NCBI RefSeq assembly: GCF_030936135.1
Contig: NC_082595.1
Coordinates: 107,797,334-107,861,333, forward strand
DNA length: 64,000 nucleotides
Source: Gavia stellata
Taxonomy: Eukaryota; Chordata; Aves; Gaviiformes; Gaviidae
Reading direction: 5' to 3'
Part shown: positions 22,201 to 35,064 of the stretch, one piece after another
Position numbering within the stretch: position 1 is the stretch's first letter
Layout of the letters: each line of letters opens with the position of its first letter
Position numbers and translations under genes: made by a program
The notes under the pieces: model-generated
What the model was told of the DNA's origin: nothing
The model's input: the letters and a program-made list of their open reading frames with translations, nothing else
Database searches by the model: none

Positions 22201-23295
22201 GGGCAACTGAGTGGGCAGTTTCCGATACTGTGGATGGGATTCATCTACAATTACGTCTCTCATTTTAGGTATCTTCTTTGTGTAGTGACTACATTGGAGC
22301 TGGTGGCCAAACTCCTGTTTTGGAGAGGGATTTTCTACAGCCAACAGAGTGTAGAGTTTAGTCCAAGTCACTCTAAAGTAGATACCTACATTTAGGCAGG
22401 TGAATTGCTTCCCAGTCTCTATTGCCTACATTGACTAGTTCTCCAGTAACTATAATGGGAGCCTAGACTCGTAGACATGTACACTTAGGTTTGAATTTGG
22501 TGCTGAATTTCACCCCATACTGTTCACCAGTGGGATGAGAGCTTTCTGAGAACAAAGTAATGGCAATAATTTTAAGCCTCTTGTCTATTTAATGTTATTA
22601 TCTTTGGAATATACCTAAGACCATTTTGGACCTGACATCCAGAGCATATAACCAGAGCAGGGTGCATCAAAGGCTATCTTGTCACTGAAAAAAACTGGTA
22701 TATTTTTAAGCTGTTAATATAAAATCCTACTGAGGCAAAGCTCTGTAGTTAAAGCAAGACAACCCAAAGCTGACTGGGATTACCTGAACGTGTCTCCACT
22801 AGGATCTTGTGTTGACTTAGCTGTTTGATTTAGCAATCAGATATAAAAACACAACATTTTTGAAGCTTGTCTAATGAAGATGCTTGGAGTGAAATTCTTC
22901 CGACCACATGTCAATGTCTGAATCTGAGAAAATTACCCCAGGCTCCCTTTATTGTCAATGGGAAGAAACAAGCATTTAGAGTGTGAGTCATCTGACCTAT
23001 TTTAGATGTCCATTTTGGAGTGATGAGTTGCAGATGAAATGCTGCCTTCTCTCCATTGAGTACCAGAGGAGCAGAGGGTGATGAGCTTAGATGTAGATGT
23101 GTAATGGGATTAGATGTACTCCTGCAGTCCCCACTTCAGAGTACAACGAGGGTATGCTTCACCTTATCAGCAGCAAATAGCTTTATCATCCAACAAACAC
23201 CGTGGCTGATATGGGATCTGTCCCAAGACTAATGTACATGGAGATGAGAACAGCCACTGGACCTGGAGCTCCATTTCCATTTGAGAATGATTCAC

Positions 23296-23341
23296 AGCCC
23301 ACTGAGGTCAACGGGAATCTTTCCACTGGCTTCAGTGGGCT
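23296..23341. repeat. Imperfect inverted repeat, possible old interspersed-repeat relic
   Basis: The arms AGCCCACTGAGGTCA and TGGCTTCAGTGGGCT match at 13 of 15 positions as reverse complements. Phrases like 'CACTGGCTTCAGTGGG' recur in amniote genomes in old interspersed repeats; that link is from memory. Confidence 0.5.
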
Positions 23342-25090
23342 TTGCAAACCCTGGGGTTTAGGCATACATTAATTTAGCAGCTGGGTGCCACAATTTAAGA
23401 TAACATCATTTTTCTGGTTTTTATTATTAATGTTTTGCCAAAGGTTGCCACTCTTGCAGCAGAGCTGGCAGAACAAAGTGAGTCATAGACTAATATGGAG
23501 GCTCACTCAGTCGTAAAGGCTGTGTATATGCTATCCTGTTAGTGTACATTAGCACAACAATCCCTCCCCCTAGTACCTGAATCTCCTCTGATTTGGTCGA
23601 TCTAGTCCACAGTCTTCATTATCATGGCAATCAATACTTAATCCCGTTGTCCGTCTAATCCAAGGCTGCCACTGGTCTGTGGTTTACAGAGAACACCTTC
23701 CCCATCCAATCTGAGCGTTAACCGCCTTCTTCAAAGAGCCCCAGCAGTCTGGTCAGCTGGCTCACCAGAGACAGGAGTGAGTTAGGGAGTCTATTTTAAA
23801 CTGATTACGTAGGTTCTCGTGATGATCTGTGAAGGGCAGGTCACCTCCAGCTGAAGGGAGGTGGGACGCTGTTTCATATGGAGGGTGCCTGTCTCTGACT
23901 GTGCTGTAAGGGGTGCCTGTGGGCGACTGACGTTTACAGGACTGTAGCCAGAATGTGAATCAATCAATAACTGTTTCCCTGACATACAATCTCTACCCTT
24001 TCATCATTTGACCATCTTGAAGCCTACATCTCAGTAGCAAGTTTGGTGGATGAAACAAACTACCTCTGGGGATGAGGGGACTGGAAGTACCTTTGATAAG
24101 AATTCAAGGTAGACAAAACTTTTGGGATAAAACTGCATGTTCTTCCTCTCTGCCAGACAGGCAGAGATATTGCTTATATGAGGGAGAACTGATAAGGAAA
24201 TACATTATTGAACTGTACTACTGAAGCCTGAAGCTTCATTAATCAACAGTAAGTAACATGAAAGGAAGGACATCGTAGCTTTTGGGGCAAGTGAAGACTT
24301 TGGAGAGAAAATATGAGGGTTTACGGATTTGTCTTATTTTTGTGGCATTGTGGGTGCTTTTGCAATACTTACACTTTTACTCGCCCCACTGCTCCAATCT
24401 TCCTTTTCAGTTTCTGGGAACGATTACTCTTTTGTGCCTGGAGAATGCCTCAGAGAACATGCTATTGCCTTACTAGCAGAGCCTAGCAGGTACCAACAAT
24501 TTTCTGCAACAACAAAGTGGCAAACTCGTGTTCCCCCTGTTGCCCAGGTCAGTGTGATATGACTTTCACAGTCAACCTGTGAGCATTCAAATACTAATAA
24601 CATCATTGTCCTAATTGTGTTTCTACAGGAAGAAACTGGTAATTTAAAACTTTAGGGAAAATAATGTTAAAGTTCATTTTCAATAGCAAGCAGGAACATG
24701 GCTGTTGCATGGTCTGAGGAATTTCAGATTTTGGTAGTAATGGAAACAAGGTAAATATATGCAAAGTTTAAAGCCTTAACTCAAGATCTGAGACACCTAG
24801 GCTCCTGTTCATCCTTTCCTATAGGTTTCTTGTGTTGCCTAGAATAAGTCTGTCGGGACAGGATTCAGCTCAACCAAATCTAGCCACCTCAAACTGGGTG
24901 GCTTGTTTAAGACACCTCTCTGGGCTCCCTGTAACGTCAATTAGGCACTTCCAAATGGCAACTGATCTCATTCAGATAAGGTGCATATTTCTCCACCAAG
25001 AGTGCCTGTCTTTCACCATTGACTCTAGAAGAAGCCTGGATGACCAGTTAAAACCGTATCTGAAACTTTTAAATGGTTTTATTTAGCCAA

Positions 25091-25260
25091 AATAAATTCT
25101 GTTCTAATGTTAGGGTTGTAAAATCCATTTAAGTACATGTGACAGATTTTAATATATTCAGTTACAAGCCAATAAATAAGTTTTGCTTCTAATGTTAGGG
25201 TTATAAAATCCTAAGTACATGTGACGGACAAATATTTTAATATATTCAGTTACAGGCAAA
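25091..25260. repeat. Two-copy tandem duplication, about 85 bp unit
   Basis: Copy one (about 25091-25170) and copy two (about 25171-25260) both run AATAAAT...TTCTAATGTTAGGGTT.TAAAATCC, then AAGTACATGTGAC, then TTTTAATATATTCAGTTACA. They differ by a few substitutions and short indels. Confidence 0.85.
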
Positions 25261-25494
25261 AATAGATTAATATTATCCTGTCAACTCCACGGATTAAAGT
25301 GGTCACAAGTCAGTATCACAGAAACGATGAGTGAAAAAAGCATCATAATTATGGTTCTTTACTTACCTCATGTTTTTTGTGCCTGTTGTATTCATGCTGA
25401 CAGAGTTTTTCTAAATAGCCATAATGGATAAAGATGGCCTAGAATTTTCCCTTCTGAATACAGAGATTCTCTCCTAATGAGGAAATGGAGTCTA

Positions 25495-25512
25495 CAAACA
25501 AACAAACAAACA
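25495..25512. repeat. (AAAC)n microsatellite, short
   Basis: About four and a half units of AAAC in a row. Confidence 0.8.
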
Positions 25513-25610
25513 TGTTTGCAACACAGACTGAATAGAAAATGCACTTGGGGAGGGATTCTCCAAGTGACAAGCATTTCTACTTCCAGATAAGCCAAAGTGT
25601 GCCGGGGGGG

Positions 25611-25704
25611 GCTTTGCCCCCATGTGCTGATGTGAGTTCAACAAGCCCCCCCCAACAAGCCCCTTTTGCCCCGAAGCTCTGTGCTTATGTGAGTAAAACA
25701 AGCC
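25611..25704. repeat. Diverged short duplication with C-rich spacers
   Basis: CTTTGCCCCCATGTGCTGATGTGAGTTCAACAAGCC-like sequence (about 25611-25647) is echoed at about 25662-25704 as TTTTGCCCC...GCTTATGTGAGTAAAACAAGCC. A run of C and an extra CAACAAGCC lie between them. The halves share roughly three quarters of their bases by eye. Confidence 0.55.
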
Positions 25705-25965
25705 ATCAACTGTGCTCTGAGCAGCAGGTCAGGTGTGCAGCACAGCTCACGTCTACGTCCCTGAACCTTCTTCCCTCCCAACACGGGAGGGAAACTGCCC
25801 ACCAGGAATGGTCCCTGGCACACTGTTTTCCTTTGAATCGTGCCCAGACATAGCCTGAGAGAATGCTGATTTGCACAGGCCAGAACTCTGCCACAAAGTG
25901 TGCTAGCAATTTAAAGGGTATAAAGAAGAAGAAGAAAGCTTTATTGACATCCATAGTTTAATTTT

Positions 25966-26085
25966 GGGGCGTTAAGGCACAGCAAGATTTAATCACTTGC
26001 CAAAAAGCAGACAGGAAGACTGTGGCAAGGCAAGGAACTGAACCCAGCACTCCCCAGGGCCCTCACCACAAGACTGTTCTGGGTT
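25966..26085 (-). mobile_element. MIR-like (CORE/tRNA-type) SINE relic
   Basis: On the minus strand the order is that of MIR-type SINEs: GTGGTGAGGGCCCTGG, then CTGGGTTCAGTTCCTTGCC, GCCACAGTCTTCC and TTGGCAAGTGATTAAAT, followed by TGTGCCTTAA. It is old and heavily substituted. Confidence 0.7.
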
Positions 26086-26618
26086 TTTTTCCGAGTCTAG
26101 GTTCATCTCTGGTTTTTCGGTGTAATTGAGTGCAGAAAGTATTCACAGTCGCTGTTTTTAAGCACAGTCTATTACAGAATAATCTGAACCAGTGTCTTCA
26201 AAGTGAGACAATAATTTTTCTAATGTACAGCAGACTACTTAAGCATCAAAGGAATTTGTGTCATACCTACCCAGAGAAACAGAACCTGCAGTGATGCACA
26301 GCTTTTCTCAGGCCTTTTGTCTTCTTACTATTTTTTCACTGTAAAGTAGTCCTTGGAAGGTAATCAGAGGGATAACTCAATATTAGCAAAGCATAACTGA
26401 GCACTGTTTAAACGTGGAGGAAACAGCTGAAAGTTTCTCTGTGCAAATACAGGGAATATCCACTAAAAATTTAACTTACCTGCTGATCCCACTTGTGTCT
26501 CCTGTCAAGTATCAAGAGCAATGAGCAGAGCACCTGACTGCAAGTTAATAACACTTGTGGGAATTATTTTTTGCAGCTTAGATGATCTCTTATATAACTG
26601 CAAAGGGCATTTTACACC

Positions 26619-27139
26619 ACAGAATCACAGAGTCATTAAGGTTGGAAAAGACCTTTAAGATCATCGAGTCCAACCATAAACCTAATACTGCCAAGTCCAC
26701 CACTAAACCATGTCCTGAAGTGCCTCGTCCAGACGTCTTTTAAAAACCTCCAGGGATGGTGACTCCACCACCTCCCTGGGCAGCCTGTTCCAATGTTTCA
26801 CTACTCTCTCAGTAAAGAACTTTTTCCTATTATCCAGCCTGAACCTCCCCTGGTGCAACTTGAGGCCATTTCCTCTTGTCCTATCACTTGTCACTTGGGA
26901 GAACAGACCAACACCCACCTCTCTGCAACCCCCTTTCAGGTAGTTGTAGAGAGCGATGAGGTCTCCCCTCAGCCTCCTCTTCTCCAGACTGAACAACCCC
27001 AGTTCCCTCAGCCGCTCCTCATCAGACTTGTGTTCCAGACCCCTCACCAGCTCCGTCGCCCTTCTCTGGACACGCTCCAGCACCTCAATGTCCTTCTTGG
27101 AGTGAGGGGCCCAAACCTGAACACAGGCTTTGAGGTGCA
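26619..27139 (-). mobile_element. CR1 LINE 3' fragment, reverse
   Basis: The tail is CACAGAATCACAGAGTCATT at the left. The remnant of ORF2 is open on the minus strand (stop near 26703) and reads [19 protein letters not shown] to [11 protein letters not shown]. The body is like the 'CTATG'-tail copies, but the last bases are of the 'CTGTG' type, so it may be intermediate between the two groups seen here. Confidence 0.93.
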
Positions 27140-30100
27140 AGGAGGGAGTGAAGTGCCAGGAAGTAAACCCTAAAGCACCGCCTAACACAGAGGTTGGGAT
27201 ATGCTCTCTGAAAGCAACATGTAGCTGCAGCTCAGTTAACTTGGAAAACTCAAGCAATTAAAAAGCTAGTGTCTAATTTCTAATAATATCGAGAAAGTAG
27301 TATAGTAGTTTCTCTTCTTTGCCTCACAGTCCTACTCTGTGCCATATTTACAGCCAGCTTGAAGCTTGGCAGTTTTGTATAGCGAGGATTAAACACTCCT
27401 TGGCTTAAAGGACCAAAGGGCCATGGAAAGGAAGTGAAGACAGAATAGCTGTGACTTCTCTCACATAAGTATATATAATCTGGAGGCTGAAAAAGAGACC
27501 TGAACGTGATTTTGCAAACTTGATGAAGACCTCATAAGCGACAGACAGTCTTGACATGAGGTTTCTGGTGCCATCCCTGCTGCTCAGGACCCTTAAACTC
27601 ACTCAGCCAAGCAGTATCTTTCACATGAAGTGAAGATCCAGGGAAGCTGCCTTAGCAGTGGGTTGTGGCATTAGTAGTTAGGCAGGCAGCTATGCTGAAT
27701 GCTGTCCTTAACAGGGTCATTTTAAAAGTACTGTTGGTACCACCACAGCTTATTGTAGAACAGAAGTTTTGTCTTCCCCATTCTACCTAATAAGAGATTT
27801 GTTATCATCAAGTCTCTGTTGTGCCTTTGTTTCCCAATCTTTCTGTCTTCTTCCTTCATTAAACATTGTGTTCCAGATTGGTCAAGGAAACCTGTTCTTT
27901 TCCATCCAAGAGAAGCACCTCCATGAATTTCCACTCATATTTTCCACTGTATTTTTGCAGGATTCAGTCTCTCAGCTATTTTTCTGTTCCAAGTCTCTCT
28001 AAATAATAAGTTGTAATCCTGGCATTTCTGAATTCCCAGTGTGGGTCCATTTAGAAATCAGTAAGAGTAAAATTAGCCAAATCCTAATATGAAAGGAAGT
28101 TGGCCTCCTTCTTAAAACTATTGTTGTATCACAATGGTGCTGAGAGGCACAAGCCAATAATGGCACCGCACTGTTACCAGACACTGAGCAGAAATAGTAG
28201 GAGATCAGTCAGAACTTGACAAACATACGATCTCAGTGGATAAATCAGAGGCAGAAAGAGGAAGGAAGTGACTTGATGAGTGTCACACAGTAGGCAATAG
28301 CAGGGCCAGAGCAGTACCATTGAGTTCATCTGTCATGTGGTATGATTGCACCCTTGAACCCTTCTCCATTATCTGTCTGCACTGGATAAACAGCCGTGAT
28401 TGCTTTGGTATCACACCCTTGGTCTGCTGTATTCCTACCTTTGTGGAGAAACTGGAAGAGGGAACAGAGGCTGGTGCACCTTGCAGCTTCAGTCCTGCAG
28501 ACAGTGGTTGTAAACCCAGTGTCCAGAGACTCCATGGTGTCAACACAACTAGGTTACACCATTTGGGTAAAGAATATCAGTATATACTTCAGCTCTGTCC
28601 CCAAAGGTAGTAAAAATACCTTGTTGTCCCCCACTCTGATAACCATTCCTCTGACTACCTTTAAATAAATCTAACAAGCTCCCCTCAAAACAAATTCCCC
28701 TTTCCCTCCTCCAGTGAAGCATGCAACACCCACACAAGCAAGGATGCAATCAATGGAATCTACCAGAGGCAGCACTGGGAGGGTTTTATTGTCCTTATGC
28801 CTATGTTTGAAAGGGCTTTCTAGTGTTTGCCATTCCATATGACCCTGCGTGCCAAACAACCCGATTTGTGGCCATCGCTGCCAGAGCCTGTTCTGTCCTG
28901 TCTCAATTTTGCCAGATCCTAGTCCTGCTACCAAAGTTAAGGGACAAGGAGAAGGACCAGTTTCACCTGTGCAGTTGGAGTGATGCTACCTCTCAGCATC
29001 GTTCCGGATTTCCCAACAAAGTCGAGAGAATTGCGTTTTGTCATTCAAAGGAAGAAGGAGTGAGTCCAAATCAGCACTAGGTCATATGAAAAAGAGACAA
29101 AGGAGGAGCGGAGCTGGGACTAGTCTTGAAGCTTGGGAGACTCCTGAAAAGCTGGTCTTCTTGCTCCCAATGCTGCTGGAGGGATCTGGGCAGGTATGGT
29201 CCCAACCCTACACACTGTGATCCCTTTCTGATGTTTGACTCCCAGTGGCATGATCGCTATTTTGCCGCTTCCAGGACACTTCTGAGCTTAGGATCACAGA
29301 CAGTCAAGTCTTTGTTCCCACCATGCTACAGCTACACAGAACTGGAGAGTCTTAAACCATTCAATCTGTTCACTGGCTTTTTGGTGTGTAGAGTGGCTGC
29401 AGTGCATTGCTTCCCAGTTCATCCTTCTCTTTACCCGCACTCCTGCATGCAGTCTGCCTAGGGGTGTGCAGAGGATGATGATACAGAGCTACCGCACAAG
29501 AATATTCTTGTGGTGGTAGAGTTCAGGGTGGTCCATTCTATAAAATGTCTGACTTTTTTTCCCATGGTCTGAATGGCACAGAGGAACCATGAGTAAATGG
29601 AGTGCAAGACCAAAATGCAAAGGAAAACTCAGAGGAGCTTACTACCAAAAACTACTGTCAATAAATGGTTGAAAAATTACTCAAACTGCAAGCAAGTGTC
29701 CCCTCATGATTATTTGTGCAATATCCGGCATAACAGGACAGGAATTTGTCTTTGAAACCTTGAAAATGAGAGGATTAGTGCTATTCATACTACTGTTAAA
29801 CTGAGGTCTGGGAACACTGTCACCGTATTAAATATGAGCAGGTTTGCATTGTCAAATTCCACACCATGGGCAATACATTTTATTCTTCTCTTTTCCTGAT
29901 GTAATAGTAGTTTTAATTTTATGTTAGCACCTTTGGTGCCATTTCCTTCCCACTCATAGTGTATTAATGTCTGTCATCTCACACCTGTGAAAGAAATAGC
30001 TATAATATGCTTCGTACTTGCATGTTGAATTAACCTTTTCGTATCTCATTACCATCTTCCCCTTCCCACCTCATGCTATGTTTCTGCTTTGTCTTGTTTT

Positions 30101-30378
30101 CATATTGATTCTCAGATTAGTGCTTTTCATTTCATATTTGGGAACTGTGAAAAAAAACTTAAAAAATTGTCCCTGAGAGAGGAGCCTATTGCCCAGTTGA
30201 AAAGAGCTGACTTGTCATGGCAGGGACACCACACATCTTTCCTCCACATGTGACTTCCCTCACAGCTGTATGTCTTGTCATCTCCTTTTCACCAATGCAG
30301 GATGAGTATCAATGGTTACCCGCTGCAAACAAATGACAACATTGTTTGTTTAATAAATGTGAGCTTCTAGCTTTAGTT
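27140..30378. other. No gene seen; one MIR-like relic inside
   Basis: This is intergenic-looking sequence with short frames only. The one recognisable element is the SINE relic at 28236-28315. No splice-flanked conserved exon was identified. Confidence 0.45.
28236..28315 (-). mobile_element. MIR-like SINE relic, 3' half
   Basis: The plus strand reads GAGGCAGAAAGAGGAAGGAAGTGACTTGATGAG...GTCACACAGTAGGCAATAGCAGGGCC in order. This parallels the reverse complement of MIR (gaggcacagagaggttaag, acttgcccaaggtcacacag, then a 'gcagagcc' word). Confidence 0.6.
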
Positions 30379-31522
30379 CCATGACATACTATCTCCCACA
30401 GCATTCTCCTGGAGAAGCTGGCAACTCGTGGCCAGGTGCACTCTTTGCTGGGTAAAAAACTGTCTGGATGGCTGAGCCCAGAGAGTCGTGGTGAATGGAG
30501 TGAAATCCAGCTGGCGGCCGGTCACAAGCGGAGTCCCCCAGGGCTCAGTTTTGGGGCCGGTCTTGTTTAATATCTTTATCGATGATCTGGATGAGGGGAT
30601 AGAGTGCACCCTCAGCAAGTTTGCAGACAACACCAAGTTGGGCAGGAATGTTGATCTGCTGGAAGGTCGGAAGGCTCTGCAGAGGGATCTGGACAGGCTG
30701 GATGGATGGGCCAAGGCCAATTGTATGAGGTTCAACAAGGCCAAGTGCCGGGTCCTGCACTTGGGTCACAACAACCCCAGGCAACGCTGCAGGCTTGGGG
30801 ATGAGTGGCTGGAAAGCTGCCCCGCAGAAAAGGACCTGGGGGTGTTGGTCGACAGCCGGCTGAAGATGAGCCAGCAGTGTGCCCAGGTGGCCAAGAAGGC
30901 CAATGGCATCGTGGCCTGTATCAGAAACAGTGTGGCCAGCAGGAGCAGGGAGGGGATCGTGCCCCTGTACTCGGCGCTGGTGAGGCCGCACCTCGAATGC
31001 TGTGTTCAGTTTTGGGCCCCTCACTCCAAGAAGGACATTGAGGTGCTGGAGCGTGTCCAGAGAAGGGCAACGAAGCTGGTGAGGGGTCTGGAGCACAAGT
31101 CTGATGAGGAACGGCTGAGGGAGCTGGGGTGTTCAGTCTGGAGAAGAGGAGGCTGAGGGGAGACCTCATCGCTCTCTACAACTACCTGAAAGGGGGTTGC
31201 AGAGAGGTGGGTGTTGGTCTCTTCTCTCAAGTGACAAGTGACAGGACAAGAGGAAATGGCCACAAGTTGCACCAGGGGGGGTTTAGACTGGATATTAGGG
31301 AAAATTTCTTTCCTGAGAGAGTGGTGACACACTGGAATAAACTGCCCAGGGAAGTGGTGGAGTCACCCTCCCTGGAGGTATTCAAGGAACGTATGAACGT
31401 GGCATTGTGGGACATGGCTTAATGGGCATGGTGGTGGGGGTTTTTTTTGGTTGATGGTTGGACTTGATGATCTTACAGGTCTTTTCCAACCTTAGTGATT
31501 CTGTGATTCTGTGATTCTGTGA
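30379..31522 (+). mobile_element. CR1 LINE, about 1.1 kb, inactive
   Basis: The copy spans the end of RT motif A, the [11 protein letters not shown] block and the catalytic box through the 3' tail (CCTTAGTGATTCTGTG followed by three GATTCTGT units). The RT active site reads FADNTKL rather than FADDTKL, so a catalytic Asp is lost. A one-base deletion near 31131 (GGAGCTGGGGTGTTCAG versus GGGGTTGTTC in the sister copies) shifts the frame. A small deletion is also present near 30432. It shares the '..TGGGCATGGTGGTG..' 3' region with the 10.75-12.68 kb copy. Confidence 0.93.
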
Positions 31523-32912
31523 TATACTTACTAGTGCTAGTGTGGAAGTTGTACAAGTTTTTGTTCCCTCATGTCCTCAATCACTGGTCATTCATTTAGT
31601 GTTAAACTGCTATTTACTCTCACTTCAAACTGCATTGAACTAACCTTAAAAGTGAAGAGTAAAAGTGATGTAAAAAGTCTTAAAATCATCTTTCAGTCCT
31701 GTGCGTACAAGATGGTCTTGGGTTTGGAGTCCATTTTCTGCTCTGGAGTCAAACATTCACTGGAATAACAGCTGCAACTCAGTTCTTCCTGGTGAGTCTC
31801 TAACTGCTACGGTGGAGAGCTGTACTCACTTTGACTGGGTTAACCAACAGCCAATTATTATATCTAAAAATGGTTTTAGTGAAGGAGCCAAATTTATTGA
31901 TCCAAACTGGATTCTTCAAGGGGGCAGCTACCTTCAGTTACTGCAGAGGGAAGCTGGGGAGGTTAGTGTCCCTAGACCAAATTTAGACTTTGTGAACAAC
32001 CCCTCAGGCAATAACATGCAAGTCAGTGCAGACATCCAGAAGAAAACAATTTACAAATTACTATGCTTGAGGTTGCAAATACCAGCTTAAACAAGATTTG
32101 GTTGTTGAAAACATACAACTTTATGAGCAGACTCTGAGACTTCAACTGAAATGCTGATTCTGGTTTTCATAAATGGAGGTGAAAGCTAGAAGCTCAGCTA
32201 GAGGTCTCAGCTCAAAGATGAGCTTCCAAAATTAAGGCTGCAGAAATAGCCTAATAGTTAAAAGGAAGGAAGTTGTAGGAATTCCTGGAGAATATGATGA
32301 AGTTGTTTCCTCCAAGGAGTTTGAAAAAGGTGGGATTTGTTAATGAAAAAGCTTGAGTTTGCATCATGGCAGAATTATGTGAAGCAGGGAGAAGGCACCC
32401 AAAAAGGACTGCCCAAGTAGACTGTTTGCAGTACTCTGCTCAGCTTGAAATCTCGGAGTCTTCATAGAGGAGAATATCTGAACATCTGAATGGAGCAGCC
32501 AGAGATAAACAGGAATAGCGAAGCCATGCTCCTTTTCTAAATGGTACATTACTATTTTTGATAGACATGGATTCTGTGCAGGTATGAACATAGATTTGTA
32601 GCTCTCTCCAGATATCAGGAGATATAAACGATATTGATATATGATACCAAACCAAACCCAATATTCTTGGCCGAAACAGCTCCAAACCTTGAGACAGTTT
32701 ATCTCTGCAAAATGAACTACCACATCCTGGCAAACTGATAATTCAGAACAATTCCTTTGCTCTTACAGATTCAAAGACTTTCAGGCCTTCAGAATATTAA
32801 TGTTTTTTTCTTTTCTGTAGAAAGGAGGAATAAAGTTGTAGGATGTTCTAACTTGGTAACATCATGTAATTACTCAACCCATATCCTGTTTTACATCAAC
32901 AATAGGAACTTG
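31523..32912. other. No gene seen
   Basis: A 129-codon plus-strand frame (31701-32090) has no domain or flanking splice pattern that I recognise. The sequence is AT-rich otherwise. Confidence 0.45.
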
Positions 32913-33427
32913 TTGGTGAGGCCGGACCTCTAATCCTGCGTTCAGTTTGGGCCCCTCTCTACAAGAAGGACATTGAGGTGCTGGAGCGCGTCCAGAGAAG
33001 GGCGACGAAGCTGGTGAGGGGTCTGGAGCACAAGTCTGATGAGGAGCGGCTGAGGGAGCTGGGGTTGTTCAGTCTGGAGAAGAGGAGGCTGAGGGGAGAC
33101 CTCATCGCTCTCTACAACTACCTGAAAGGAGGTTGCAGAGAGGTGGGTGTTGGTCTCTTCTCCCAAGTGACTAGCGACAGGACAAGAGGAAACAGCTTCA
33201 AGTTGCACCAGGGGAGGTTTAGACTGGCTATTAGGAAAAACATCTTCACTGAAAGGGTTGTCAGACATTGGAACAGGCTGCCCAGGGAGGTATTTAAAAG
33301 ACATGTGGATAAGGTGCTTCAGGACGTGGTTCAGTGGTGGACTTAGCAGTGTTAGGTTTACGGTTGGATTTGGTGATCTTAAAGGTCTTTTCCAACCTGA
33401 ATGATTTTATGATTCTATGATTCTGTA
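32913..33427 (+). mobile_element. CR1 LINE 3' fragment with internal deletion
   Basis: It runs from TTGGTGAGGCCGGACCTC to the tail CCAACCTGAATGATTTTATGATTCTATGATTCTG. Compared with the sister copies, about 20 bases (the 'GGTTGAGTCACCATCCCTGG' region) are missing between GCCCAGGGAG and GTATTTAAAAG. The lost part leaves the reading frame open but shortens the C-terminus. Confidence 0.93.
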
Positions 33428-35064
33428 TGTATATGGTTTCATGATGAGTTCATTTTTTGTTTGAAGTTTCACATAACCTTTCAGAAGTGAGGAGGTAGCA
33501 ACTTTATTCTTCTATCTGTCTAATTTAAAGAGTATTTTCTTAAATTGAAGGGAAATTTTGCAAAACAATTCTAAAATAATGATCCCCAAAAATTTGGTCT
33601 GTCAAGATATATAAACTCTGACTGTGCTTTGGTTGTAAACAGATAATCTAGATTGATCTGACATGCAGAAAGATAATGGTGGGTACAACTTGCTATTGTT
33701 AAACGACACATGAATAATGCACTGGGTTTGGGATCAGTCAACTCTTCTGGTTTTAATCATTTATTTTCTTTTCTTACATTTCGTAACTGAACTGTTGATG
33801 TAATCCTACCCCATGTGAATGCTAAGTTCAGGGTTTCACAATAAATGAAATGCCATCTAAACCAGCATGAAATATCCACACAGTGTAATCTAAGGTGCCC
33901 ACAAAAGTTGGAAGAGGACTAGGCTCCTGATGTAGCCAGTGGGGTCTCCAGGGAGTAATTAAATTCTCAGCAAAATGTTTTAATTTTGCCTCTGTTTTCT
34001 CTTTGCTTGCTTGAAGTAATTTAATATCTTATTTCAGTAGTGAGAGGATGTACCATGCAACAAGTGGTAAAGCAGGAGATCTGGCTTGTATTGGGTGACA
34101 TCAGGCTCCCTGAACTGAGCCTTCTGTCACGTTTTCACCGAGAAAGGCCAAAAAGAACATCAGGTGAGCTGACTACATAGTACAGGCCGGGAAACTTTCC
34201 TAAGAATTTTCTTTATCAGAATTATAAGCTCTGTTTGAGCATTAACAATGGTTTAAAACAGTCACTTCTCATCTAATGACTGCACCTTGAGAATCTATTT
34301 CTCACCTAAATGTTTGCACCCACGATAAGAGCAAAACCCATGGGCAACAAGTACCAGGGAACTAAACAGTGTCACTTTGTCTTCAAAACCGATGACCTTA
34401 TTGCCTACTGGGAATGGTCCTGGGCCCATTTTAGCTGACTTGTGCCTGGGAATGACTTAGGACAGTGTCAGCTGGCCCAGCCCAAAACAGTGCCAGCAAC
34501 CGTTCTGTGAATTTAGCAAGGTGAACAGTTGAATTCCAGCATCTTTGTGGTGATCTGGCATTGTTTAATTAACCAATATTATGGGTTTGTGTGCACTATA
34601 CTGGATTAATTGTCAGAATGCAGCAATTTTCTACTTTCTGTCACAGGATTTACTGTGTCTTTTGCTGACTCTAGCAGACATTTCTTCCCAAATTGGGATC
34701 AAATGGTAACCTTTCTTTCTTGAACAGACTACACAGATTTGATCAATCTATTTAAGACTGTCATTACTAGGCATGTTTTTGAGACATCATATCTATCCTT
34801 TTTTAGCCTTTTCTGATAGAAGAGCTTCCTTTTATAATTAATATTGTATATATCCTACCTTCCTAGACTAAACTGATACTCACTTGCTTATACACCCAAG
34901 GCTTGAGAAGCATCGCAACAACCAACCACATTCAGCTGAGTATCTGCTGCCAAGGAACATTTGGTGAAGGACATCTGCACTGAACATCTACTGAGTAGGT
35001 GCTTGATTTCTTGAGTTAGGTGGTATCTTTATTCAAAAACTGTATGAGACTTTGAATGAGACCA
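33428..35064. other. No gene seen
   Basis: Nothing recognisable: short frames only and no repeat family that I can name. Confidence 0.45.

Larger units (their letters stand above)
15072..25090. other. Ten kilobases without a recognisable gene
   Basis: This is ordinary intergenic-looking sequence of about 40% GC. It contains a poly-T tract near 15940-15955, a perfect 13-bp inverted repeat (16200-16236), a pyrimidine-rich stretch (about 16975-17150) and an imperfect hairpin at 23296-23341. The longest open stretch (20747-21316) begins at GTG, shows no domain and is within chance expectation for this length of DNA. I found no tRNA, no exon of a known gene and no young transposon. Conserved non-coding elements could be present but cannot be seen from one genome. 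Confidence 0.45.

Noticed and set aside
31701-32090. 129-codon plus-strand frame
   Set aside because: No domain, no splice flanks and ordinary base composition; a chance open frame is the simpler reading.
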